DNA of 64,000 nt from Planctomycetota bacterium (GTDB lineage Bacteria > Planctomycetota > Phycisphaerae > Phycisphaerales > UBA1924): the NCBI GenBank assembly GCA_963204725.1, contig CAUJHH010000064.1, positions 1 through 64,000 of the forward strand, written 5' to 3'. Shown here in pieces: positions 54,090 to 62,395 of the stretch (position 1 is its first letter; every line of letters starts with the position of its first letter). The notes below the pieces were generated by a model. The model worked only from the letters and a program-made list of their open reading frames with translations, searched no databases and had not been told where the DNA came from. The position numbers and the translations under genes are program-made.

Positions 54090-55260
54090 GCGAATACTCA
54101 TTCTCGGCATATGCCCGCTGCTGGCCGCGGCGAGAGTCTCGCACGCGGAGCCACCACAGCCGTCCAAGGTACGCTCGGCGATCCGCGCCGCGAATCGTGC
54201 GTTTGAGCGAGGCGACTTCGAGGAGGCGGCGCATGTGTACGCGTCGCTTCCGCCGACGCCCGATCGTTCGGCAGCGGTCTGCTACAACGAGGGACTGACG
54301 CACGCTGCGCTTGGCGACATCGAACGAGCGAAACAGTCGTTTCGTATGGCCGACCTGAACGCAGACGAAGGGTCGATCCGGGCTGATGCGAGGTTCAATC
54401 TCGGTAGGCTCGAGTACGACGAGGCAATCGCTCTCGCGCAGGAGGAGCCGAAACTGGCCATGCAGGGATTGCGGGAGGCGGCTCGTGTGTATCGCTCGGT
54501 GTTGAATGTACGATCGGATGACCTGGAGGCCGCCAAGAACGTCGAGCGATGCAGGCTGGCGATTCGCGCGATCGAGGATCGCCTCCGGCAAGAGGCCGAA
54601 GATCGGGCGAAACAGAGCGAGCAGCTCCAGCAGTTGTCCCAGAGACTGAATGAACTCGCGGAGCGACAGGAGCAGGCATCAGCGCAAAGCCGTGGCGCTC
54701 AGGAGCAGATGGATCAGGATAGTTCAATCGGCGCCGAGGCATCGAGGCAGTCTCGAGAGCAACAGGAGGCGCTCTCGCAAGAAACCCGCGACATGCTCTC
54801 GCAACTCATGCAGCAGTTGCGTCAGACGCCGGGCGACGCTCCCGGGCAGACCGAGATGTCGGAAGCAATGGCCGAGATCGAGCAGGCCATGCGCAACCAA
54901 GCCGGAGCCGAACAGAATCTGGAGCGGGCACAACCCGGGAGAGCGGCGCCCAAGCAGGAGGACGCCGCAGAAGAACTCGGAGAAGCAGCGGAACGGCTGG
55001 CGGCCGCGGCGCAGGAGCAGCGCGGAGAGGGCCATGATTCTGGCGAGCCGCAGCCGAGTGACGGAGCCGACCCGCAGGGTGAGAGCGAGCCCTCAGAGGG
55101 ATCGGAGACCAAGGAGGCGCCCGCCCGCCCGCGAGAGGTTGATCGACTCGGCGATCAGGACGGAGATCCGATTGCCCGTCGGTACCTCGAGAAGGAGATC
55201 CGAGATCGAGCCAACCGGATTCGGCGCGGTCCTCCACTTCCGACCGACAAGGACTGGTGA
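54079..55260 (+). CDS. batC: TPR protein, BatC type, with Gln/Glu-rich disordered tail
   Basis: A 393-residue protein starting with GTG at 54079, inside the batB 3' end. A signal peptide (MIDKRILILGICPLLAAARVSHA) is followed by TPR helices (AIRAANRAFERGDFEEAAHVY) up to about residue 170, and then a long low-complexity region rich in Gln and Glu (EQLQQLSQRLNELAERQEQ and on), probably coiled-coil. BatC-type proteins carry TPRs and probably hold the complex in the periplasm. It ends by overlapping batD (GTGA). Confidence 0.85.
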   Translation: MIDKRILILGICPLLAAARVSHAEPPQPSKVRSAIRAANRAFERGDFEEAAHVYASLPPTPDRSAAVCYNEGLTHAALGDIERAKQSFRMADLNADEGSIRADARFNLGRLEYDEAIALAQEEPKLAMQGLREAARVYRSVLNVRSDDLEAAKNVERCRLAIRAIEDRLRQEAEDRAKQSEQLQQLSQRLNELAERQEQASAQSRGAQEQMDQDSSIGAEASRQSREQQEALSQETRDMLSQLMQQLRQTPGDAPGQTEMSEAMAEIEQAMRNQAGAEQNLERAQPGRAAPKQEDAAEELGEAAERLAAAAQEQRGEGHDSGEPQPSDGADPQGESEPSEGSETKEAPARPREVDRLGDQDGDPIARRYLEKEIRDRANRIRRGPPLPTDKDW

Positions 55261-57038
55261 CACTCATGCGGTGTGTACGTGACAGCGTGGTGATTCTCTT
55301 GTTGCTGTTGGCGACCGTGGCATCGGCTCGCGCAGAGGATCCGAACATCAAGGTGCAGGTCAGCGCACCGCAGTTCTACGTCGATTCGCCTCTGACGGTG
55401 GTTGTCACGGTAGAGCGATCCACCGGCGATGTGGGCGATGCGCCACCGGTCTTCGACCCGACCGATGAATTCATCATCAGCGAGCCAACGGTGATGCGAG
55501 GCTCAGGTACAACACAGTCGCTGGTTGATGGTTCGCTCAGGCGAACCCAGCGGTACTATGCCAGCTATCAGTTTCAGATGCGAGCGACGCGCGAGGGGCA
55601 GTTGACGATTCCCTCGGCCAGCATTGTGCTCGATGGTCAGCAGTATCGCACGAATCCGGAACATGTGAGCGCGATCAAGCCGGCAACAGCCGACTTTGCA
55701 ACACTTCGTGTCGAACCGGATCATGTAGTCGCGTATGTGGGGCAGGCGGTTCGCCTCTCGATCAACTTCGAGAGTTCACAGATCCCACGTGGCACCGGTG
55801 CCTTCATCGGCGACACGTTGCCGCGAGGCGTCGTGGCGATGCCGGGAAAGCAGCAGCCAATTGCAAACGGCGAGGCCGTGAACGTTCCCATTTTCGGCAT
55901 AGAGGGGTACGCGTTTCTCTCCCGAGATTCGACCGGGACAGGTACGGCGTTCACCATGCCTCTGTGCATGATCGCCGAGACGCCGGGGACTCGCACGCTC
56001 GGACCGATCTCCTTCGTCATCACCGATGATCCGCGCTGGCCACGCGAGAAGTACAGCGTCAACGCGACGCCGGTGACACTGGATGTTCGTCCTTTACCAG
56101 AGCAGGGACGCGGCGAGGCGTTCAATGGGATCGTCGGTGCGTGCACGATCGATGCCGCGATCTCATCACCCAGCGCCATGGTTGGCGACCCGCTGACACT
56201 CACGGTCAGGATTCGGGGGGATGTGCCTCCCGGCCGGTTGCCGGCACCACGCCTCGACCTGCAGGGTGATATCGCGGGGAGCTTCCGGCTCGCGCCCGAG
56301 GGCTGGATCGATGGCGGGGTGAGTGGCGACGCTCACACCTACAGCATGACGATCCGCCCGCTGCGTGCCGACATCTCGGAGTTGCCGCCTATCGAGATTC
56401 ACTGGTTCGATCCCGAGGCGTCGACGTATCGCGTGTCGAAGAGTCGTGCACTGCCGATGAAGATCGAGTCGTCTCGCGAGGTTACAGCCGCCGACGCGAT
56501 CGGCCGACGGCCCCCCACGATTGCGAGGGATTCGCTCGCGGACTCGCCGCTCCGCCTTTACGCCAACACGGGCGGCACGGGTCGACTGACCGATCGGTCG
56601 CTGGACTTTGCGAGCGCGTGGGACTCACCTTGGCGATCGATTGTCCTGATCGCACCACCGGTGGCATGGTCGGTCCTTGCCGGACTAGGCGCATGGATTC
56701 GGACGAGAGACCCTAGGGTGGTCCATCGGAACAGGTTGACGCGGCGTGCAATCGCGATGGCCCGTCGGGCGCGGCGCAGACCCGAACTCGCCGGTGTTGC
56801 AGCACGGTGCTTCGTCGCAGCTCACGCTGGTTTGAATCCGGAGTCCATCACCAGCGCGGACGGTGAATCGCTCATGGAAGGCATGGATAGTCCGCACGCT
56901 GCGACCGTGCTCGACGCGCTGCGGAGCGAAGAGGCCGTGGCATACCACGGAAACTCGGTGGAGGCGTCGCAGGGTTTGGTGGGCGCGATCCGCAACCTTG
57001 GCCGACAGCTGCGTGGACGCCGTGGAGGTGGTGCATGA
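55257..57038 (+). CDS. batD: BatD-type oxygen-tolerance protein
   Basis: A 593-residue exported protein. GTG at 55257 overlaps the previous stop; an ATG at 55266 is the alternative. The signal peptide is VVILLLLLATVASARAE. The body is a series of beta-rich domains opening with VQVSAPQFYVDSPLTVVVTVE, the usual BatD start, and RLSINFESSQ later. A C-terminal membrane helix (IVLIAPPVAWSVLAGLGAWI) precedes a basic cytoplasmic tail. It works with batA and batB. Confidence 0.88.
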   Translation: MTLMRCVRDSVVILLLLLATVASARAEDPNIKVQVSAPQFYVDSPLTVVVTVERSTGDVGDAPPVFDPTDEFIISEPTVMRGSGTTQSLVDGSLRRTQRYYASYQFQMRATREGQLTIPSASIVLDGQQYRTNPEHVSAIKPATADFATLRVEPDHVVAYVGQAVRLSINFESSQIPRGTGAFIGDTLPRGVVAMPGKQQPIANGEAVNVPIFGIEGYAFLSRDSTGTGTAFTMPLCMIAETPGTRTLGPISFVITDDPRWPREKYSVNATPVTLDVRPLPEQGRGEAFNGIVGACTIDAAISSPSAMVGDPLTLTVRIRGDVPPGRLPAPRLDLQGDIAGSFRLAPEGWIDGGVSGDAHTYSMTIRPLRADISELPPIEIHWFDPEASTYRVSKSRALPMKIESSREVTAADAIGRRPPTIARDSLADSPLRLYANTGGTGRLTDRSLDFASAWDSPWRSIVLIAPPVAWSVLAGLGAWIRTRDPRVVHRNRLTRRAIAMARRARRRPELAGVAARCFVAAHAGLNPESITSADGESLMEGMDSPHAATVLDALRSEEAVAYHGNSVEASQGLVGAIRNLGRQLRGRRGGGA

Positions 57039-57877
57039 AGTTTGCAATCGCGCTCGCGTTTGCCGCGGCAGTCGCTGTCGGATTCAAGTCGCTCGCCTCT
57101 GATCACGATCGCGCGTCACAGATGTTGGACGCTGCGGACGCTCGATTCCGTACGGCGCTTGCGGAACGGGACGCGGCGAGCGCCATGGCCACCGAGAGCT
57201 TCCTCGACGCAGCTCGCACGTACGAAGCGATCGCCTCGATGGGATTCCGCAACGCCAACCTGTACGTCGATGCAGGCAATGCGTACCTGCTCGGCGGCGA
57301 CATCGGCCGAGCGGTTCTCTCATTCAGGCGGGCCGACGACATTCGGCCTTACGATCAGGCCGTCAAGGCCGGGCTGGCCGACGCGAGAGAGCGGGTCCAG
57401 GTCGCGGTGGCTCTCTCGCCGGGCTCGCGTAGTGTGCAGTTTGTGACGGCTTGGCGAAGATTGATCCCTGCACCCACGATGATCGCGGCCTTCGCGGTTC
57501 TTTACGCGTCTGCGTGGCTTGTGGCAATGGTCAACGCGGCGCGTCCAGGTCTGATCCCCCGCGCCATCGGCGTCGGGCTCGGGGTCTCCGCGGGTCTGGT
57601 TGTGGGATTGGTGGTCATCGATCACCGCGTCCACGACGGCACTCGTGCAGGTGTGGTGATCGCGGAAGGAATCACCGCTCGGAATGGCCCGAGTGCGAGT
57701 GTGTACGATCCTACATTCACCACGCCGCTCAGGCCGGGTGTCGAGTTGATGATCCTCGAGTCTCGAGACGGCTGGCATCGGGTGCGGCTGGCGGATGCAC
57801 GCGAGACGTGGCTGCCAGCCCACGCGATCGAGCGAGTCGAATCTCGCCGTGGAGACAACGAGGGGTCGCTCAGATAG
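57035..57877 (+). CDS. batE: BatE-type protein (TPR, two membrane helices, SH3-like domain)
   Basis: A 280-residue protein. ATG overlaps the batD stop (ATGA), with GGAGG upstream. An N-terminal signal or helix (FAIALAFAAAVAVGF) is followed by TPR helices (DAARTYEAIASMGFRNANLYVDAGNAYLLGG), two helices (about 145-166 and 177-198) and a C-terminal SH3-like domain (GITARNGPSASVYDPTF and ESRDGWHRVRLADARETWLP). This is the usual BatE layout. It is the last gene of the operon. Confidence 0.88.
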   Translation: MKFAIALAFAAAVAVGFKSLASDHDRASQMLDAADARFRTALAERDAASAMATESFLDAARTYEAIASMGFRNANLYVDAGNAYLLGGDIGRAVLSFRRADDIRPYDQAVKAGLADARERVQVAVALSPGSRSVQFVTAWRRLIPAPTMIAAFAVLYASAWLVAMVNAARPGLIPRAIGVGLGVSAGLVVGLVVIDHRVHDGTRAGVVIAEGITARNGPSASVYDPTFTTPLRPGVELMILESRDGWHRVRLADARETWLPAHAIERVESRRGDNEGSLR

Positions 57878-57906
57878 CAGACACGGAAGGGGCGCCGCCG
57901 AAGCGA

Positions 57907-58860
57907 TCAGATCGCGATGCTGGAGACGTTCTGGATTCTCCAGTCGTCCGGCATGAGCGTCGGCTCCCAGTAGACACGGACGAGTGTGTTGTCCTCATCG
58001 CGTCCGAACAGGTTGATGGAGCCATCGGTCAGCACTTGGGCTCTAATGGTCGCTGAGGGTCGTTTGATGAGTTCGGTGTCGCCCTCAGTCAGCTCGCGGA
58101 TCTTCCACGTGTTGTCGGAGTTTGGCACCCACCAGTAGAGCGTGACCTCGCCGTTGTCCTTCAGACCTGCGATGTTGAGCCCGCCATCCGGCGTGTGATA
58201 GGCCACGATCGATGCGCCGGCCAGGTTCGGCCCGGTGACGATCGAGGTCAGATTAGAGGTCGCCCAGAATCCGGCAAACCTTGGGATCCACCAGGTTGTC
58301 ACAACCTGGCCGGTTCCATTCACGCCGACGATGTTGATGCCACTCCACTTGGTCTGGTAGACCGTGAGGCCCCCTGTGAACGGCGGAGCGCCCGTGATGG
58401 TGCTCAGGTTGGAGAGCACCCAGTAGCCGCCCGTCTTTGCGCTGTTCCAGATGACTTCGATCTGACCGCTGGCATTGAGACCTGCGATATTCTGGCCGTT
58501 CCATGGTGTGACATAGCTCACGAGAGGGCCCACGAATGTGGGCATCTCTTTCCCAAGGGGTCTCAGGAACTCGTCAGCAACATCGTTGAATGCATAGGTG
58601 TAGTCGCCGGGCGCGACAACGCCCGTCTGTCGGTACATGACCAGATCGCCATCGGCTGCCAGCCCGGCGATTGTCACGAGCCCGGATGCGTCACGAGAAA
58701 TGAACTGGGTGAGGCCCGAAATGATCGCTTGCGAACCCGAGAGCTCGGCGGTCAGATCCCGCACCGTCCACGTCGCATCGCTTGTGCGCTGATAGAGGTA
58801 CAGGCCGTCAGCTGTCGCGACGGCGACGTACAGATTGTTGTCCTTGGGGTCCGTCCAACT
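57907..58860 (-). repeat. Shared C-terminal repeat module, copy 1
   Basis: The coding region for residues 421-737, starting at SWTDPKDN. It is homologous along its whole length to the module at 61433-62389 (SWTDPKDN versus TWRDPKDN, LSNLSTITGAP versus LSNLSIITGAP). Inside it are about three clear units of some 58 residues. Confidence 0.8.
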
Positions 58861-60120
58861 CGTGATCTCAAGGCCGGGCGCAGTCTGGGGCGACGTTCCT
58901 CCGGCGGCAGTCATCAGGTCGATGACCCGCCAGACGCCGTCCGACTTGAACACATACGCCTTCGGGCGGCCGGTTCCTGTCTCAAGAATCGCATCGCTTC
59001 CGAGGATCGAATCCGTCAGCGTCATGATCGGCGTTGCGCGGGTTGCGAGTCCCGCGACGCGGCTCTCGACTCCTTGCTGGCTGATCATGGCGAACGGTGC
59101 GAGCGTGGAACCGTTCATTGATACCGCGAATCGGACCTCAGCGGTGGACCCGGTGAGGCGCAGGATCACCGTGCTTCCCGAGACGGTCCATGTGGCGGGA
59201 ATCCCGGCAGTTGTGTCGCCAGCGTCATAGTCGGCCAGTCCATACACGCTTGCGGACCCATCACCTCGAAGATCGAGGAACTGGGCACCAACTCCGGATG
59301 CCCCAGTGCCGAAGAGCTGCTGCGCCGCCGGGCTCGCAGCGGCCACTCCGAATCTGTAGCCTCCGGCGACCTCCCCGAGCGTGGCGCCGGTGTCCGCCTT
59401 GATCGCGATCCCGATGAACGCATCGCCATCGGACTCTCGCATGTCGGCCGTGAGCATGACCGACTTGTCGGCGCTGATGTAGATGCTCTCGCCCCGACTT
59501 GTCTCGAACGATCCACCGGTGCCAGCCGAAATGATCTCGGTTGTCCGCGCGATGGGTGCGGCTCCGATGCCCGTGGCAAACCAGAGCATGAAGTTTCCCG
59601 AGACCGAAAGCGTGCCGTTCAGCACCGAGGCGATGCCGGAGGTTGCGTTCCATTGCAAGACGGTCCAGACCCAGTTTCCGGCGAGGTCGGCTGTTGTGGC
59701 GGTTGTCGGTTGCTCGACGAAGTAGGAAAGCGTTCCCACGCCGGGAGTCTGGTCCACGCCACCGTACCAGCCAGCTGGATAGCCCCGCGACGACCAGAAG
59801 TTCGCGCCAATCTCAATATCATCACCGGTCGTGCCGATCGTGGGCCGGAGAAACAGGCCACCCTGGTCACGCTGTTCAACCCATTCTCGGTCAAGCGGCG
59901 CGCCGGTCGACCTGCCAGTCTCGCCTGAGACGAATACCTGGCCAGACGCCAGTCCGCTCGCCGTCGCGACCCCTTCGACGACGACCGCATCAATGGTTGT
60001 TGCGGTACGATCAAAGCCGATCCCCGCAAACGCCGCGAGGAGCTGCCGAGGCTCCAATGGCTGGAGGATGGCTCGATCGCCTCTCGCGTGGAGCGCGTTC
60101 GCGGTTCGATTCTGCCTCAT
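57907..60120 (-). CDS. LEPR-XLL surface protein with repeat module
   Basis: A 737-residue protein. LQPLEPRQLLA lies at residues 20-30, the planctomycete LEPR-x-LL-A motif thought to mark a class of exported or surface proteins. ATG at 60120 has GGGAG upstream. The middle (about 35-415) is beta-rich with many Thr, Gly and Ser. The last 317 residues (421-737) hold repeats of about 58 residues (NIAGLNASGQIEVIW, NIVGVNGTGQVVTTWW, NIAGLKDNGEVTLYWW) that are also found in the protein encoded at 60560. The repeats suggest a beta-propeller. No enzyme motif was found. Confidence 0.82.
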   Translation of the reverse strand: MRQNRTANALHARGDRAILQPLEPRQLLAAFAGIGFDRTATTIDAVVVEGVATASGLASGQVFVSGETGRSTGAPLDREWVEQRDQGGLFLRPTIGTTGDDIEIGANFWSSRGYPAGWYGGVDQTPGVGTLSYFVEQPTTATTADLAGNWVWTVLQWNATSGIASVLNGTLSVSGNFMLWFATGIGAAPIARTTEIISAGTGGSFETSRGESIYISADKSVMLTADMRESDGDAFIGIAIKADTGATLGEVAGGYRFGVAAASPAAQQLFGTGASGVGAQFLDLRGDGSASVYGLADYDAGDTTAGIPATWTVSGSTVILRLTGSTAEVRFAVSMNGSTLAPFAMISQQGVESRVAGLATRATPIMTLTDSILGSDAILETGTGRPKAYVFKSDGVWRVIDLMTAAGGTSPQTAPGLEITSWTDPKDNNLYVAVATADGLYLYQRTSDATWTVRDLTAELSGSQAIISGLTQFISRDASGLVTIAGLAADGDLVMYRQTGVVAPGDYTYAFNDVADEFLRPLGKEMPTFVGPLVSYVTPWNGQNIAGLNASGQIEVIWNSAKTGGYWVLSNLSTITGAPPFTGGLTVYQTKWSGINIVGVNGTGQVVTTWWIPRFAGFWATSNLTSIVTGPNLAGASIVAYHTPDGGLNIAGLKDNGEVTLYWWVPNSDNTWKIRELTEGDTELIKRPSATIRAQVLTDGSINLFGRDEDNTLVRVYWEPTLMPDDWRIQNVSSIAI

Positions 60121-60559
60121 GCTTCACTCCCGACACCCTGCAGTCCAAGGCGAGGCATCTGATTCAAGCGTGCAACCAACGAATCATCCACCGCAAAGGT
60201 GTTGGTTTGATCGATCGGTGTTCGTCCCATGTCCCCAAGCCTGACACCCTTACAGCATCATACCGCGCCACTCGAATCCGGCGGCATTTCGGACATAGGT
60301 GTCTACGCGGTCCCGGACCAGGAGGATGCCAATCTAGGCCCGAAAACGGGTGGATGGCGATCCGCGAGTCCGGATTATTGGGTGCAGATGGTACGGTGGC
60401 GACCCGTTCTCCGATCCAAACGGCATCCAACTTGACTCCGCAGCCGAACCTGTAGAAGGTTGAAGGGGTATTGGGGGGCGTGCCAGCACGGCCGCTACGG
60501 GCGGGAATCCGACACGAGGGCTTTCCGCTCGCCCACAGACAGGTAGTCCGGAGGGATTC
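60121..60559. other. Divergent intergenic region between the two repeat-module genes
   Basis: A 439-base gap with no supported gene. It separates two divergent starts, at 60120 leftward and 60560 rightward, and must hold both promoters. Ribosome sites are visible at both ends (GGGAG before 60120, GGAGGG at 60550-60555). A TTGACT at 60432-60437 has no well-spaced -10 box. I see no repeat or RNA structure of note. Confidence 0.6.
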
Positions 60560-62392
60560 ATGGATCGCTGCCCGAACGCACTCGGATGGTCGTTGATGGC
60601 ATTGGAGCGTGGCGCGAGCGAGCGCGCTGGACTTGAGTCTCTTGAGCGACGGGCATTGCTCGCCGCACCATTCGCGTTCGACGCGGACCACACGATTGTC
60701 GAGTTGCAGACCACATTCGGCAACATCAGAATCGAGCTGTTCGACGACATCGCGCCCGGCACGGTCCAGAACTTCCTGACTCTTGTGGCGAACGACCGGT
60801 ACGACGGCTCGTTCTTCCATCGACACGCGACGAATTTCGTCATCCAGGGCGGTGGCTACACCTACAACAGCGAAGACGGGCTCGGAGATGTTGAGCACAA
60901 CGGCACGATCGCCAATGAGTACGGCAGATCAAATCTCGAGCGCACTGTTGCCATGGCCAAGCAGGGCGGCGACCCGAATTCGGCGACGAGCCAGTTTTTC
61001 TTCAGCCTGGCGAACAACTCGTCGAATCTCGACAACCAGAACGGCGGGTTCACGGTGTTCGGCCAGGTGTACGACGACGACTCATGGGCGGTTGTGCAGG
61101 CGATCGCGGGCCAGGAGATCGTCAATTTCGGCGGCGCGTTTGACACGACACCCGTGACGGACGAATTTGATCCCGAACAGGGCGCGGTCGATGCGTCTTG
61201 GTTCATCTACATCAACGACGCGGTTGTGATCCATACTCCGGAGAGCGTGCTCACGTCACTTCTGAACGCGGTGCCCAATGTGGCTGCCGGTCCGGCCGGG
61301 AGCGCAGTGGTTGGCGTTCTGAATGAGTTTGGTCAAACCACGCTCTATCAGAAAGCCAACGGCGCGACGCAGTGGGTTGCCGTCGACCCCGATCGCGACG
61401 AGACGGTGCCGACCCCCTCGCACAATCTGGTGACGTGGCGCGACCCGAAGGACAACCGCTTCTACGCCGCAGTGCCTTCCTCCGGTGGCATGCTGCTCTA
61501 CACGAACACCGCGCCGGGCGTGTGGACGACTCGAAACCTGACCGAAGAGATCTCAGGCGCTGGCATCATCGCCTCCGAGATCACGCAGTGGAAAACAACC
61601 GCCACTCGAAACAACGTCTTCAGGCTCACGGGCCTGCTTGCCAACGGCGATGTCGTGCAGTACGAGCAGACGGTCTCGATCGTCGCGGGAGGCTACCGCT
61701 GGAATTTCAAGAACCTCTCCGACGATCTGAGGCTCATCGGTGAGACGACCCCGGCCTTCCAGGGACGTCTGATCGCGTACTCGACCGCATGGGATGCATG
61801 GCATATCGCGGGCCTTGATTTGGGCGGGCAGATCCAAACCATCTGGCGCGGCCCGCGCATGAGCCAGTGGGTGCTGTCGAATCTCAGCATCATCACCGGC
61901 GCACCTTCACTCTCTGGCGGCCTTTCCGTCTATCTCACGCCGTGGAAGGGCATCAATCTCGCAGGCGTAGACTCGAGCGGAAAGCTCCAGATCACGTGGT
62001 GGATCCCCCGCTTCGTCGGCACATGGGTCGTGACTGACCTGAGCAGCGCGATCGAAGCCCCCGCGATCTTCGGAGATTCGATCACCTCATTCAACACGCC
62101 CTCGGGCGGCCTGAACATCGCAGCCAGAACGACGGACGACGAGGTCGTCGTCTTCTGGTGGGTCCCCGGAGCACCGGGCAATCAATGGCGTGTGCAAAAT
62201 GTCACCGACATCGTGGGCGGCTCCGTGACGCCCCTCACACTCGGCGGCGAGTTGAGCGCTACCGCGAATGGCGACGGCGAGACGAGTATCGTGGGCCGCG
62301 GACCCGATGGCAAGGTCGTGCGGTTCTACGGTTCGGTCATCGATCAGACCTGGCTGATGGAAGACCTCTCTGACATCGCCACGGTGGTCTGA
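60560..62392 (+). CDS. Exported cyclophilin-type peptidyl-prolyl isomerase with repeat module
   Basis: A 610-residue protein. GGAGGG at 60550-60555 supports ATG at 60560. A variant surface motif ESLERRALLAAP lies at residues 24-35. Residues about 45-215 form a cyclophilin domain: GNIRIELFDDIAPGTVQNFL, FFHRHATNFVIQGGGY, NSATSQFFFSLANN and FTVFGQVYDD, with the catalytic-arginine position (FHR) kept as FHRHA. Its C-terminal 319 residues are homologous to the neighbouring protein. It should isomerise proline bonds outside the cytoplasm, possibly of other exported proteins. It converges on the S9 peptidase gene, three bases from its stop. Confidence 0.88.
   Translation: MDRCPNALGWSLMALERGASERAGLESLERRALLAAPFAFDADHTIVELQTTFGNIRIELFDDIAPGTVQNFLTLVANDRYDGSFFHRHATNFVIQGGGYTYNSEDGLGDVEHNGTIANEYGRSNLERTVAMAKQGGDPNSATSQFFFSLANNSSNLDNQNGGFTVFGQVYDDDSWAVVQAIAGQEIVNFGGAFDTTPVTDEFDPEQGAVDASWFIYINDAVVIHTPESVLTSLLNAVPNVAAGPAGSAVVGVLNEFGQTTLYQKANGATQWVAVDPDRDETVPTPSHNLVTWRDPKDNRFYAAVPSSGGMLLYTNTAPGVWTTRNLTEEISGAGIIASEITQWKTTATRNNVFRLTGLLANGDVVQYEQTVSIVAGGYRWNFKNLSDDLRLIGETTPAFQGRLIAYSTAWDAWHIAGLDLGGQIQTIWRGPRMSQWVLSNLSIITGAPSLSGGLSVYLTPWKGINLAGVDSSGKLQITWWIPRFVGTWVVTDLSSAIEAPAIFGDSITSFNTPSGGLNIAARTTDDEVVVFWWVPGAPGNQWRVQNVTDIVGGSVTPLTLGGELSATANGDGETSIVGRGPDGKVVRFYGSVIDQTWLMEDLSDIATVV
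61433..62389 (+). repeat. Shared C-terminal repeat module, copy 2
   Basis: The coding region for residues 292-610, starting at TWRDPKDN. The repeat units read NLAGVDSSGKLQITWW and NIAARTTDDEVVVFWW. It matches the module encoded at 57907-58860 in order and length. Confidence 0.8.
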
Positions 62393-62395
62393 ACA

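Noticed and set aside
49145-57877. Treating the MoxR-Bat operon as part of the export cluster
   Set aside because: It is separated by 151 bases with its own start signals and is a well-known operon type; shared function is not indicated.
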